The position numbers and the translations under genes are program-made. DNA of 64,000 nucleotides from Psychrobacter glacincola (GTDB taxonomy: Bacteria; Pseudomonadota; Gammaproteobacteria; Pseudomonadales; Moraxellaceae), in the NCBI RefSeq assembly GCF_904846075.1, contig NZ_CAJGZH010000002.1:434001-498000 (forward strand), in the 5' to 3' direction. How positions within the stretch are numbered: position 1 is the first letter of the stretch; every line of letters starts with the position of its first letter. Positions 8,748 to 18,869 of this stretch are shown piece by piece. The notes beneath the pieces are model-generated. The model had not been told where the DNA came from. It did not search any database and saw only the letters and a list, made by a program, of their open reading frames with translations.

Positions 8748-10532
8748 ATGGCTGTTTATAATACCCCTCTGAATGACATGCGCTTTATCTTAAATGATGT
8801 ATTTAACGCGCCTAAATTTTGGCAAAACAACGAAAACTTAGCTCATGTCGATATGGAAACAGTCGATATGATTTTGGAAGAAATGGCAAAACTGTCAAAA
8901 AACATTCTTTTGCCAATCAACCGCAGCGGCGATGAAGAAGGTGCAACCTTTGAAGGTAATGGCGTCGTCACGACTCCTACTGGATTTAAAGAAGCGTATA
9001 AGCAGTATGCTGAATCAGGCTGGGTTGGCTTAAGCGGTAACGCTGAATACGGTGGTCAAGGTTTCCCAAAAATGGTGACTATGCTGACTGAAGAGATGGT
9101 ATTCACTGCCAACCAATCATTTGCCCTCTACCCTAACCTAACCGTTGGTGCAACACTGTGCCTAAACGCAGCGGCTTCTGAAGAACAAAAGCAAACCTAC
9201 CTAGAGAAAATGTACAACGGCGAGTGGGCGGGCACCATGTGCTTAACAGAGCCACATGCTGGTACTGACTTAGGTATCATCAAAACCAAAGCTATCCCTA
9301 ATGATGACGGTAGCTATGATATCTCTGGTACCAAAATCTTTATTACTGGCGGCGAGCATGACTTAACCGAAAACATCATTCATTTGGTATTGGCAAAAAC
9401 CCCTAACGCGCCAGAAGGCTCAAAAGGTATTTCGCTATTTGTGGTACCAAAATTTTTGGTCAATGCAGATGGTAGCTTAGGCGAGCGTAACACGCTAGCA
9501 GTCGGCTCTATCGAGCACAAAATGGGCATCAAAGCCTCAGCCACTTGTGTCATGAATTTTGACAGCGCTAAAGGCTGGATGGTTGGTGCTGAAAACACGG
9601 GTCTGTCATCAATGTTTATCATGATGAACTATGAGCGTGTCACCATGGGTCTGCAAGGCCTTGGCGGTTCTGAGCTTGCTTACCAAAACGCAGCGCTATA
9701 TGCCAATGACCGTGGTCAAGGTCGTAGCGATACCCAACTGCAAAGTCCAGAAAAACCAGCGGATGCCATCATTCATCATGCCGATGTGCGCCGTATGCTA
9801 TTAAATGCCAAAGCCAATACCGAAGCCTCACGTTGCTTTGCGATGTACGTGGCTAAAAATCTTGATGAAGAGAAATTTAGCACCGACCCTGAAGCCGCTC
9901 AAGCAGCAGCAGCACGCGTTGCGCTACTAACGCCAGTTGCTAAAGCTTTCTTGACTGACAAAGCGTTAGAAGCCACCATTGATTGCCAGCAAGTATTTGG
10001 CGGTCACGGCTATATCCGCGAATGGGGTATGGAGCAAATCGTTCGTGATACCCGTATTGCCCAGATTTATGAAGGCACCAACGGTATTCAAGCACTTGAC
10101 TTACTGGGTCGTAAAGTGGCGAAAAATAACGGCAAATACGTCACTCATTTCTTAGGTGAAATTCGTGATTTCGTCAATAACATGCAAGCGGATCATGGTA
10201 TCAAGCAAGCAACGCTAGATGCTGCAGATACTATCGAAGCGCTAACCAACACTGTGCTTAGCAACATTGGCGAGCGTAAAAACGAAGTCAATGGCTGTGC
10301 CGTTGATTACATGCATGCCTTTGGTTACCTCGCTTACTCGTACATGTTTGCGTTGATGGTAGAAGCAGCTAACGGTAAAGAAGGTGAGTTTTATACCAAT
10401 AAAGCCAAGCTTGCCGATTATTTCGTCGGCCGTATTTTGCCACGCATTGATGCCCATGCACAAATGGTTCAAGCTGGTAGTGATCCAATGATGAACTTTG
10501 ATCTTAGCTACTTTGATGTACCCGCTAGCTAA
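8748..10532 (+). CDS. Acyl-CoA dehydrogenase, second tandem paralogue
   Basis: The 594-residue protein is a clear paralogue of its upstream neighbour, sharing CLTEPHAGTDLGI, the EHKMGIKASATCVMNFD stretch, GGHGYIREWGMEQIVRDTRI and YEGTNGIQALDLLGRK. The catalytic base and FAD-contact regions are preserved in both, so different chain-length specificities are likely (inference). ATG 8748 is preferred over 8742 because AAAGG at 8736-8740 is then 7 bases away. It has its own terminator and is separated from the first gene by a terminator and about 250 bases, which suggests independent control. Confidence 0.93.
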   Translation: MAVYNTPLNDMRFILNDVFNAPKFWQNNENLAHVDMETVDMILEEMAKLSKNILLPINRSGDEEGATFEGNGVVTTPTGFKEAYKQYAESGWVGLSGNAEYGGQGFPKMVTMLTEEMVFTANQSFALYPNLTVGATLCLNAAASEEQKQTYLEKMYNGEWAGTMCLTEPHAGTDLGIIKTKAIPNDDGSYDISGTKIFITGGEHDLTENIIHLVLAKTPNAPEGSKGISLFVVPKFLVNADGSLGERNTLAVGSIEHKMGIKASATCVMNFDSAKGWMVGAENTGLSSMFIMMNYERVTMGLQGLGGSELAYQNAALYANDRGQGRSDTQLQSPEKPADAIIHHADVRRMLLNAKANTEASRCFAMYVAKNLDEEKFSTDPEAAQAAAARVALLTPVAKAFLTDKALEATIDCQQVFGGHGYIREWGMEQIVRDTRIAQIYEGTNGIQALDLLGRKVAKNNGKYVTHFLGEIRDFVNNMQADHGIKQATLDAADTIEALTNTVLSNIGERKNEVNGCAVDYMHAFGYLAYSYMFALMVEAANGKEGEFYTNKAKLADYFVGRILPRIDAHAQMVQAGSDPMMNFDLSYFDVPAS

Positions 10533-10573
10533 TTTCTTACTTTTATAATAAAGTAAGCCATACCGCACTACGA

Positions 10574-10607
10574 TAAGGGGACAGTCACGCTACTGTCCCT
10601 TTTTTTG
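10574..10607 (+). terminator. Terminator after the second acyl-CoA dehydrogenase
   Basis: AGGGGACAGT and ACTGTCCCTT form a stem around CACGCT, followed by a run of seven T. Confidence 0.85.
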
Positions 10608-10689
10608 CCAAAAATATCATCACAGCGATGGTTTCCACAATAGATATAATGAGCGCCACAAAATAACTGCTAACAAAATAATTAACCGC

Positions 10690-10866
10690 TCAGGCATTGT
10701 TACGATTAAAATAACGTAAAGTCACAACATTAAGATTGGTACAAATATCTTTAATGCCTAAACCAATAAGCTCTGAACCAATAATTTCCAAATTAGTGAG
10801 CTGTAAATTAGAAACCTAACCATCAATAGTGGTAGATATCGCGACATTGATAACCAATATAGTCAT
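10690..10866 (-). pseudogene. Small interrupted reading frame, unrecognised
   Basis: On the minus strand an ATG at 10866, preceded by AGGTG, opens a 58-codon frame ending at 10690. It is broken once by TAG at 10816-10818. Read through, it gives a coherent peptide with segments such as TILVINVAISTTIDG and NLEIIGSELIGLGIKDI. I do not recognise the family. The region is AT-rich and otherwise empty between two backbone genes. It may be a decayed small gene or chance. Confidence 0.3.
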
Positions 10867-10937
10867 TCAAAACACCTATATCTTTGCTCATACTCAATAA
10901 TAACAATGACTGAAATAACCACCACAAGGGATGCAAT

Positions 10938-13417
10938 GTGTCAGAAATAAAACACATTTTACAACAGATTACAGCCTTAAGTGATGTGCCAGATCCTGCG
11001 GTACTCAAGCGCCTAATCGATGAGCTACGAGTGAGCGATAAAGAGCCCACGTTAGCCAATCAAAACATTCAAGAGCTGATTGATATTTTACGTCAACATC
11101 CAGAATATGCAGATGGACTGTCAAGTTTCGTCTTAAAACTGATTATTGAATATCGCCAAATTGCTTTATATACCGATACCGGTATCATGTCGGATCAGGG
11201 CTTTTTAATAGTCTACGTCGCCTTATCGGACACCGTTTTTTACCGCTATTGCCACAAGAAGATTCTGTCGTAGAATTGGTCGGTTATTTATTTGATAAAC
11301 GCTCTGACGAGCGCTGGCTTGCCAATATTAAAAAAGACAAATGGGATGAACTGGTTGAGCTACTCAAAGTCGATGAGCAGCATTTAAACTTAGTTGCGAC
11401 AGCAAAAAACAGTATTTTGAACGCGATTATCATTTTGTCATACCGTATCAGCGGTATTGGCTTGCATCCAGATTTGATGGAATTTTATCCGCAAATGCTG
11501 AATTATTCAGCGTCATTTGTGGCACAAAATCAAGAGGCGGTCTTATACGTCAATCAGTACCGAGAAGCGCATGAGCTTGATACTTTAACGGATATCACGC
11601 CCGAAAAAGCGGTAGATCCTGCGCCGTTACTGGTCATGATTGAACAATGCGAAGATATCGTTGCCACCATACGCAAGCGCATTTATAAAACGGGGATCTC
11701 TATTCGCCTGACCAATATGATGCTGCGTTTAGACCAAAGCTTGCAGCGTATGCGCATCCTAACTGAACTGGTAGCAGATAATTATGATAAGCGTGATCAG
11801 GCGCTCATTGAATTGATTCAAGCACTGATTACCACTGCTAGCCGCCGTTATAGTATTGGATACTTAATTGATAATAATACTAAGCTGCTGTCGCGCAAAG
11901 TCACTGAAAATGCCAGCCGTGTGGGTGAACATTATATTAGTACCGATAAATCGGGCTACCAAAAAATGTTCAAGAAAGCCTCTATTGGTGGTTTTATTAT
12001 TGCTTTTATGGCAACGCTTAAGATATTAGCCTATAACCTAGCCCTCGCACCGATGGGACGCGCCTTTGTAAATAGTATGATTTATGGATTGGGTTTTGTT
12101 TTTATCCATATCGTTCATGGTACGGTTGCTACCAAACAGCCTGCTATGACGGCGGCGGCAATCGCCTCTACTATATCGGACGGTTCTGGCAAAAAGTCAC
12201 ACCAGTTAAATAAACTATCAGAATTGGTGGTCGATATTTTACGTACCCAGTTTGTGGCGATTATGGGCAATATCATGCTAGCAATACCAGTCGCTCTGAT
12301 TATCTCTTTTGCATGGCTACAATATACTGGTGCGCCGATGATCAATACCGACAAGGCTGCACACTTACTGCATGATCTTGACCCTTTTCACTCACTGGCA
12401 TTGCCCCACGCGGCCATTGCTGGCGTCTATTTATTTTTATCGGGTCTTATTGCTGGTTACTACGATAACTTGGCGGTCTACAACCAAATCGGTGCCCGTA
12501 TTCAGCGCCACAAACTACTTCAATACCTACTACCAAAAACTTGGTTACAGCGTTTAGGCGGTTTTATAGAAGCCAACCTCGGCGCCATTATGGGCAATTT
12601 CTTGTTCGGAGTGTTCTTAGGTAGTACTGCAACAATTGGCTATTTATTTGGCTTACCGATTGATATTCGCCACATTGCGTTTGCCTCGGCGAATTTGGCG
12701 CATGGACTGTTTAATATATCTGCCAACCAGTGGGATTGGCAGATTGTGTTTATTTCTATTTTAGGCGTTGCCCTTATCGGCATGGTGAACCTCATGGTCA
12801 GCTTTTCGCTCGCCTTATTTGTGGCACTGCGCTCTAAAGAAGTAAAATTCATGGAGTGGAGTCGTTTAACCAAGCAGCTTTTCAGCCATATGCTTACCCA
12901 TCCTTCAGACTTTTTCTGGCCACGTGATAAGCCAATGAAATATGCTCGTATCGACAGTCAAGGACATATGATTTTTGACGATACCAGCGCTCATAAAGGG
13001 GGACAAACTATTCCCAATAATTATGTCGTGCGGCGTTTGTCTGATGTAAAAATTCTACCTAAATCCAAGCAAAAAAGCATGCAAAATGAACAGGCTATCA
13101 CAGACATAGATTACGATAACAACATCTCAAATGCTGACACTGACGCGGCGCTAAAAAGTCGGGAAACACACAGCACCACCAATCATATCAGTACCAAAAA
13201 AACCATTGAACTCGATGATGGGCTGATAGATGAGGAGCTCAATAGCGTTCCTTATAGTAGTGATATTCAATATGATAAAGCGCATAACGCCTTTACTGAG
13301 GGTAATGAGACGACTGCCCATCCTGAAAACGATAACAGTAACCCTGAAAATAAGGCTGCGGGCGATGCTAAAACCTCATTACCTAAACCCAAAAAACCAC
13401 CGAACCTACCCAGCTAA
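10938..13417 (+). pseudogene. Gcr-type 'site-specific recombinase' family membrane protein, frameshifted
   Basis: A GTG at 10938 with AAGGG upstream opens a frame that is in register with the family until codon 88, where GGC is followed by only five T (11202-11206). One more T restores a continuous 826-residue protein (GFFNSLRRLIGHRFLPLLPQ and onwards to 13417). The long part has several membrane segments (for example around 11985-12040 and 12250-12320) and a polar C-terminal tail. The family is named after gonococcal Gcr but has no evident recombinase motif, so its true role is unclear. The break may be a real mutation, a sequencing error or, less likely, -1 frameshifting. Confidence 0.75.
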
Positions 13418-13466
13418 TGAGAAGATTTTGGTGGTTTAATAAATCGTTTGAATAAGCAAAATAGTT

Positions 13467-13517
13467 GGGGCGTGACCTCATTTTAAAAACGGAGATAGAA
13501 ATGAGCCCACACCCTAA
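13467..13517. repeat. Miniature remnant of the same MITE as at 26,524
   Basis: The 38 bases from GGGCGTGACCTCATTTT onward match the left end of the MITE at 26,525 with four mismatches. The right end (AAATGAG ... CACCCTA) is its imperfect inverted complement, leaving a 51-base hairpin-like element between two genes. Confidence 0.65.
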
Positions 13518-13519
13518 TA

Positions 13520-14362
13520 TTATGTTTCTAGCGGTAAGCAGTGCGCACTTGACCTGATGATTTTTTCATCACTCAAGCGATAAGCCAATAGATGATTACC
13601 CCAAACGCAGCCGCCGTCAAGTGCACTCGCATACGGTAAGTCTATCTCACCTTTCAGCGCTGCCCAATGCCCAAATAATACCTTGCGAGTCCGCGGCACT
13701 TGCCATTCAAACCAAGGCAAAAAACCCTCTGGCATAGACGCTTCTAACCCTGCTGCAAAGCTAAATTCTAACGTGCCATCTTGTTTACACAGCCGCATAC
13801 GAGTGAAATAATTGGCAATTGCACGCATTTTGGTAAAACCATTAATATCTGGATGCCAGTCATCAGCAGTCTTGCTATATAAATTCGGCAATAAACGATC
13901 CAGCTGTTTTAAACTACTTTGCAATTGTGACTCTAACTGCTGCGCGTAATTTGCGGCCGCCTCAACCGTCCAATGCGGTGGAATGCCAGCATGAACCAAT
14001 ACTGTCTGCTCATCAGGAAAAGCCAATACTGGCTGATGACGTAGCCATTCAAGCAGTTCATCGCAATCATCGGCAGCAAAAATAGGCGCTGTCTGATCCT
14101 TTTTTTTAATCTTTGCCGCACCGCGCCAGACAGCGATCAAATTGATATCATGATTGCCGAGTACTGTCGCGGCTGCCCCTTGCTCGCAAAGTGCTTTGAC
14201 ATGACGCAAGGTACTTAACGAATCTTCACCACGTGCCACCAAGTCCCCTGCAAACCATAGCTTGTCTTGTGCAGGATCAAAATCCAATATTTCAAGTAAA
14301 TGAAGGTACGCCGCATAGCAACCTTGCAGGTCACCGATGACATACTGATGGCGAAAGCTCAT
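13520..14362 (-). CDS. apaH: Symmetrical bis(5'-nucleosyl)-tetraphosphatase
   Basis: ApaH cleaves Ap4A to two ADP and removes NpnN caps from RNA. The 280 residues match the family. The metallophosphatase motifs are visible: GDLQGC (residues 11-16), GDLVARGEDS, GNHDIN and the downstream histidines in VLVHAGIPPHW. It lies just downstream of rsmA on the same strand, the usual partner order (pdxA-rsmA-apaG-apaH in enterics); apaG is absent here. The 96-base gap to rsmA suggests co-transcription. Confidence 0.96.
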   Translation of the reverse strand: MSFRHQYVIGDLQGCYAAYLHLLEILDFDPAQDKLWFAGDLVARGEDSLSTLRHVKALCEQGAAATVLGNHDINLIAVWRGAAKIKKKDQTAPIFAADDCDELLEWLRHQPVLAFPDEQTVLVHAGIPPHWTVEAAANYAQQLESQLQSSLKQLDRLLPNLYSKTADDWHPDINGFTKMRAIANYFTRMRLCKQDGTLEFSFAAGLEASMPEGFLPWFEWQVPRTRKVLFGHWAALKGEIDLPYASALDGGCVWGNHLLAYRLSDEKIIRSSAHCLPLET

Positions 14363-14458
14363 AAATCCTCAGTGTTTTTACGTGATATTTTTATGTGAAA
14401 GTTTTATGTCGTCATTTCCATATAAATGTCTTTGACGACGAATCGGCAGTAACTCGAT

Positions 14459-15322
14459 TTAAACCTCTACTTTACGCGCTTGATTGCTTAAATTCACAAA
14501 ATCTTTCACACTTAAGACTTCAGGACGTGCTTGTGGGTCAATGCTACACGCTGCAAAATCTTCTTCGCTCAATGTCGGTAGCAACGTTGATTTTTTAAAG
14601 ATGGCACGTAACGTCTTACGACGATGGTTAAAGGTTTCACGTACCACAAGCGCGAAATATTCTTCGTCCTCTGCGACGACTGGCTTAGTAATATGCGGCG
14701 TCAAACGAAAAACCGCACTGGTTACTTTTGGTGGCGGATTAAAAGCACCACGTGGTACGGTCAGTAGATAATCGGTATGGCAATGATACTGCATAATGAC
14801 CGACAGGCGACCATAAGTTTTGCTACCGACATCCGCCGTAATACGCTCGACCACTTCTTTTTGCAGCATAAAGTGCATGTCTTGAATCACATCGGCATAA
14901 CTGAGCAAATGAAATAAGATAGGCGTAGAAATATTATACGGCAGATTACCAACCACACGGAGCTTGCCACGCTCATCGCTATACAGCTCGCGATAGTCGA
15001 CATGCATGGCATTGTCTTTGATGATCGTAAAGTTTCGATGGCTGTTGGCACCGATACGAATACGCAGGCTATCTGCCAAATCACGATCCAGCTCGACCAC
15101 AGTCATCGCATCCACTTCTGCCAATAATGGCTCAGTCAGTGCGCCCATCCCTGGCCCAATCTCAATCAAATTGTCATCGCGCTCTAAGCGAATGCTCTCA
15201 ACAATCTCACGGATGACACTGCGATCATGTAAGAAGTTTTGACCAAAGCGCTTACGCGGTTGGTGTTTGGCAGCGCGTAGGCTGTTGGTAATAGACTGAG
15301 CATCAAACGATGTTTTGGACAT
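14459..15322 (-). CDS. rsmA: 16S rRNA (adenine1518-N6/adenine1519-N6)-dimethyltransferase
   Basis: RsmA (KsgA) dimethylates two adenosines in the helix-45 loop late in 30S assembly. The 287 residues contain [14 protein letters not shown] near the N-terminus, the SAM motif [14 protein letters not shown], the catalytic motif [12 protein letters not shown] and [12 protein letters not shown] in the C-terminal domain. It starts at ATG 15322. Its normal upstream neighbour pdxA lies 20 kb away at 35,541 on the same strand because an island is inserted in between, so rsmA must now use a promoter within 15,323-15,530 or in the island edge. Confidence 0.97.
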   Translation of the reverse strand: MSKTSFDAQSITNSLRAAKHQPRKRFGQNFLHDRSVIREIVESIRLERDDNLIEIGPGMGALTEPLLAEVDAMTVVELDRDLADSLRIRIGANSHRNFTIIKDNAMHVDYRELYSDERGKLRVVGNLPYNISTPILFHLLSYADVIQDMHFMLQKEVVERITADVGSKTYGRLSVIMQYHCHTDYLLTVPRGAFNPPPKVTSAVFRLTPHITKPVVAEDEEYFALVVRETFNHRRKTLRAIFKKSTLLPTLSEEDFAACSIDPQARPEVLSVKDFVNLSNQARKVEV

Positions 15323-15534
15323 AAAAAAGTCTTCATAGATAAAAAAGAGAGGGTCGATAAGGCAATGCCAGCAATGTGCTAGTTTTATAATGATGAATTA
15401 TAACACAGCTCATAATTGCACTGTATTTTTGAGATATTTTATTGTTAAACTACCCATACATTAGCGCAATCGACATAGTGCCTTATTTTTTTCTAAAATC
15501 GTTTATTATAAGAGTATTATGAGAGTAAGCATGG

Positions 15535-15675
15535 TTCCCTAGTGAGGACTTGAATCTTTGACTGTAGGCTAATGATATCGAGGTTTTGAATTACTGAGAT
15601 AGCCACAGTGTACTTTATGGTGTACTTACCATACATACTCTATCTATGATCGGTGCGCTATACAGGCATCGAGCT
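15535..15675 (+). repeat. ~145-bp interspersed repeat, copy 1
   Basis: This segment begins TTCCCTAGTGAGGACTTGAA and is clearly homologous, in opposite orientation, to 25,590-25,741. Shared blocks include CACAGTGTACTT, TGTACTTACCATA and ATGATCGG(T)G(C/T)GCTATAC. It adjoins an IS3 transposase remnant and marks the left margin of the island. I do not recognise the element. Confidence 0.6.
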
Positions 15676-15689
15676 GTATAATTAAAATC

Positions 15690-15905
15690 TCCCAAGTTAA
15701 GGTCTATGAGATTAGCGACAGTGGTCATGCTTATATTAAACGGTTTAATCGTAGTTATCGCAATGAGGTTTTAGATTGCTATTTATTTAATGATTTAAAG
15801 GAAGTCAATAAGCTGACTGAGGACTGGATCAAGGTTTATAACACTGAAAGACCCCATGATTCACTTAATGATATGACACCCGCTGAATACAGACAGGTGG
15901 CTTAA
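15690..15905 (+). pseudogene. IS3-family transposase (OrfB) C-terminal remnant
   Basis: The frame ending at the TAA 15903-15905 encodes GHAYIKRFNRSYRNEVLD, then DLKEVNKLTEDWIKVYN, TERPHDSLNDMTPAEYR. This is the last part of the DDE integrase domain of IS3/IS407-type OrfB, including the final catalytic Glu region (NRSYRNEVL) and the NTERPH motif. The first ~200 residues and OrfA are missing. It marks past insertion activity at the island edge. Confidence 0.85.
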
Positions 15906-15959
15906 TGATTCTACGAAGATGTTGTGTTAAGTATGGGGTATTTACATGGAAAGTGCACT

Positions 15960-16994
15960 ATGTACAACAAAAAATTAAATATTAATAAGTGTCTAAACCC
16001 AATTTTATCTATATTGTCAGTTGCTGTACTTGCTACGCTCTCATCAATGGCAATCGCTCAAAGCACACCTAACCAGTCTTTTAACGTATCAAGCGTTGCT
16101 GACAGCTCATCAAGTTGTGACATCTACAAGCACGTTGAACAGTCTGAAACCTCCATTGACCTGAATAATGTCACACAAACGCCAAATGGTATTAAAGTTC
16201 ATTCTAATGACTTAGATCTTCAAGTGGAAGACTTTCAACCATGCAAAGCCAGTAAGCCATTCAGTAGTGACAAAGAGGCTATTGCGCTGTACCAGCAACT
16301 TGAACACGACTTAGACAAGATAGCGGAGATAATTATTCGTGATGTACCAGAAGGCTTCTCTAAATATAAAGGTTTAGATAATGAAGAACTTGACCAAATA
16401 ATTAAAAACGTAGAACCGGTAAAACAGAAAAAGTACGATCCAGACAAGTTCATAAACGTATACATCTATATGGCGGTTCATAGTTATTTAGGCGAATTCG
16501 TACCTAAAGACGATGCTAAAGCCGTGCAGTATATGAGCTATGTGGTTGACTACCATCAATCCTTTAGCCCTAACGATGTATCACCATTACTTAATTCTAT
16601 GGTTGCGATAGCAATCATAGAAAAACAAAGACATATCAATGATAACAATCCTATTAAATTACAGCATGAGACTGAGAGTAGCGTTGAAGCCGTGACTGCT
16701 TATTTGCTATCCAAAGCAGGGCACTTAGACACGAAGGCTATATTAGTAAAGAGTTACATCAATCGAATGGATGAGACCCTTGATAACCCCACTTTAGAAG
16801 TGATTCACCAACTATTTGACCCAAAACTTGAGGAACTCACACATCTTGCCGAGCAAGGAAGTTATATTGCTACAAATGAATTGAAAGAATTGTATAAGGG
16901 GCTAAAGACCATTGATTTAGAATATGCAGAGCAAGCAAAATATTGGGAAGGTCGAGTTGACACTTTGCCTCACCCAGATAATAGTTGGAATTAG
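15960..16994 (+). CDS. Exported hypothetical protein with Sel1-like helices
   Basis: The 344-residue protein starts at ATG 15960 (GGAAAG six bases before) and has a likely signal peptide: a basic N-terminus, then ILSILSVAVLATLSSMAIAQS with cleavage after AIA-Q. The mature part is helical and acidic. The stretch LAEQGSYIATNELKELYKGL followed by a Tyr/Ala-rich helix resembles a Sel1-like repeat, and a weaker one precedes it. I do not recognise the family. It probably acts in the periplasm or is secreted. It is flanked by IS remnants, so it belongs to the island. Confidence 0.65.
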   Translation: MYNKKLNINKCLNPILSILSVAVLATLSSMAIAQSTPNQSFNVSSVADSSSSCDIYKHVEQSETSIDLNNVTQTPNGIKVHSNDLDLQVEDFQPCKASKPFSSDKEAIALYQQLEHDLDKIAEIIIRDVPEGFSKYKGLDNEELDQIIKNVEPVKQKKYDPDKFINVYIYMAVHSYLGEFVPKDDAKAVQYMSYVVDYHQSFSPNDVSPLLNSMVAIAIIEKQRHINDNNPIKLQHETESSVEAVTAYLLSKAGHLDTKAILVKSYINRMDETLDNPTLEVIHQLFDPKLEELTHLAEQGSYIATNELKELYKGLKTIDLEYAEQAKYWEGRVDTLPHPDNSWN

Positions 16995-17063
16995 GTGATA
17001 TACATTTTAAGTATTTTTAGAAGATAAATAAATACTGTTTAAGCAACGTATACCCCAGCGGAA

Positions 17064-18364
17064 GAGCCTTTCCTAAAAACTGTGTACTGCTTATAATCCA
17101 CTAACCGGAGAATAAGCAATGACTACTCAATCTGACATTAAAAAACTGGCCGAGCAAATGGCTGGTAGCATGAAAAGCTTTGATGACATCAAAGACTTCC
17201 AAAAGCAGCTCATGCAATCCTTTATCGATACTGCTCTTGAAGCTGAGATGGAAGAGCATCTGGGCTACCCCAAGCATGAGAAAGCAGACAAGCCTAACAA
17301 GCGCAACGGACACACTAAAAAGACCGTCCGTAGCGACACAGGCGATCTTGAAATCTCCACCCCAAGAGACCGTGATGGCGCTTTTGAACCTGCACTAGTG
17401 CGTAAGCATCAAACCCGTATCTCAGGCCTTGATGACAAGATCATATTCCTTTACGCCAAGGGTCAAACCACCACCGAGATTGTAGAGAGCATTAAAGAGC
17501 TCTACGACGTTGATATATCAAGCTCTCTTGTCTCAAGAGTCACCGATAACATATTAGAGGACATCACCGCTTGGCAGAACCGGCCGCTGAGCAGTGTTTA
17601 TCCTATCGTCTATTTGGACTGTATTGTCGTTAAAGTACGTCAAGATAAGCAGATTATCAACAAAGCCATTTACTTAGCGCTAGGTGTTGCTCTTGATGGT
17701 AAAAAAGAGCTGCTTGGTATGTGGTTATCAGAGAATGAAGGCGCTAAGTTCTGGCTGGGTGTTCTCACTGAACTACAAAACCGCGGGGTACAAGATATCC
17801 TCATTGCCTGTGTCGACGGCTTAAAGGGCTTCCCTGATGCCATCAACACCGTCTACCCCAACGCTCAGGTTCAGCTGTGTATCGTACACATGCTGCGCTA
17901 TTCGATGAAGTTTGTACCGTGGACAGATAAGAAGGCCGTAGCGGCTGATTTAAAGGCCATCTACGGCGCTGATACGCTTGAGATAGCAGAGGCCAATCTT
18001 GAGTCATTCGATCAGGTGTGGGGTGATAAGTACCCGCATGTGGTTAAGTCTTGGCGCAGTAACTGGGAGGGCTTAACGGTGTTCTTTGGTTATCCTAAAG
18101 ACATCAGAAAAGCCATCTATACCACCAATGCTATTGAGTCATTAAATAGCGTGATTCGAACGGCGGTGAATAAGCGTAAGGTGTTCCCATCTGATCAGGC
18201 AGCTTTCAAGGTGATTTATCTGGCAACCCAGCAAGCATCCAAAAAATGGTCGATGCCAATCCGTAACTGGACGTCTGCTTTAAATCGCTTTATGATTATG
18301 TTTGATGATCGTATCAGTAAGCATTTAATCTAAATAGCAGTTACACAGAATCTGGGATAGGCTC
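17064..18364 (+). mobile_element. Complete IS256-family insertion sequence (1,301 bp)
   Basis: The element begins GAGCCTTTCC and ends with the complement GGATAGGCTC; the imperfect inverted repeats continue to CTGTGTA...CTGC on both sides. It is flanked by a perfect 8-bp target duplication, CAGCGGAA, at 17056-17063 and 18365-18372. One intact transposase fills it. It interrupts a copy of the GCATACCCC repeat. Perfect duplication and an intact gene suggest a recent insertion. Confidence 0.93.
17119..18333 (+). CDS. IS256-family (mutator type) transposase
   Basis: The 404 residues carry the mutator-type DDE layout: YPIVYLDCIVVKVR with the first Asp near 168, ACVDGLKGFPDAINTVYPNA with the second Asp, the conserved QLCIVHMLR, and TTNAIESLNSVIR with the Glu near 340. 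The N-terminal half is the DNA-binding region typical of the family. ATG 17119 has GGAG at 17107-17110 in front. The frame is uninterrupted, so the IS may still be mobile. Confidence 0.95.
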   Translation: MTTQSDIKKLAEQMAGSMKSFDDIKDFQKQLMQSFIDTALEAEMEEHLGYPKHEKADKPNKRNGHTKKTVRSDTGDLEISTPRDRDGAFEPALVRKHQTRISGLDDKIIFLYAKGQTTTEIVESIKELYDVDISSSLVSRVTDNILEDITAWQNRPLSSVYPIVYLDCIVVKVRQDKQIINKAIYLALGVALDGKKELLGMWLSENEGAKFWLGVLTELQNRGVQDILIACVDGLKGFPDAINTVYPNAQVQLCIVHMLRYSMKFVPWTDKKAVAADLKAIYGADTLEIAEANLESFDQVWGDKYPHVVKSWRSNWEGLTVFFGYPKDIRKAIYTTNAIESLNSVIRTAVNKRKVFPSDQAAFKVIYLATQQASKKWSMPIRNWTSALNRFMIMFDDRISKHLI

Positions 18365-18460
18365 CAGCGGAACCAACTATTTCAGCCTCCAAACCTATTA
18401 ACAGACTACTTAAAACAGACTGGTATAATGGAACCATATATAACAGGTCTTTGAATTAAG
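18365..18460 (+). repeat. GCATACCCC repeat, copy A (right part, split by the IS256 element)
   Basis: The left part, GTATACCCCAGCGGAA, ends at 17063. The right part continues here with CCAACTATTTCAGCC and AAACCTATTAACAGAC. Copies B (19,862-19,915, inverted) and C (35,371-35,470, same direction) share the same core. Copies A and C also share a downstream TGGAACCA block, so they extend about 100 bases. The element is not identified. Confidence 0.6.
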
Positions 18461-18565
18461 GGACTCGCTACTGTGCTTTCCTAATAACGTTAGCCTATTC
18501 TTAGCAATAAATAAGCCACCTATAAGAAGGTGGCTTATTAGCGCTTGAATCACTTGAATTCATTG

Positions 18566-18868
18566 TTACACATTAAAGCCTATATGCTTCCCTGTTGGCA
18601 GCTCAACGTCGATACGAAGCTTGCCGCCCATAGCCTCAACATATTTTTTCATGGTCGATATTTTAAGATCATTGCCGCGATTTTCTATAGCAGACAATGA
18701 AGGCTGCTTAATACCCATGGTTTGAGCCAGCTCTTTTTGAGAGATATCTAACTCTTCACGGATACGAGACAGCTGGTTTTCTAAAAGCAGTTGCTCTGCC
18801 AGTTGTTTAATACGCGCTCGGCTATCTAAAGAACGCTCAGCTAACATCTCTTGTAGTGTCTTAGTCAT
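18566..18868 (-). CDS. HigA-like antitoxin, XRE family
   Basis: The 100-residue protein has a helix-turn-helix (ELDISQKELAQTMGIKQPSLSAIENRG, about 39-65) of the Cro/CI type, followed by a short C-terminal strand region (GGKLRIDVELPTG). It should neutralise the upstream toxin and repress the pair by binding the palindrome at 19,235. It begins one base after the toxin stop, in toxin-antitoxin order as in HigBA. The frame is intact, unlike the toxin. Confidence 0.9.
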   Translation of the reverse strand: MTKTLQEMLAERSLDSRARIKQLAEQLLLENQLSRIREELDISQKELAQTMGIKQPSLSAIENRGNDLKISTMKKYVEAMGGKLRIDVELPTGKHIGFNV

Positions 18869-18869
18869 G

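Noticed and set aside
10938..13417. Gcr-like gene as evidence for an integrase that inserted the island
   Set aside because: The family name is historical; the protein is a polytopic membrane protein without tyrosine- or serine-recombinase motifs, and it lies in the backbone away from the island edge.
15323..15534. A tRNA gene as island attachment site
   Set aside because: No cloverleaf or tRNA 3' end can be seen at either island edge, and no integrase gene is present.
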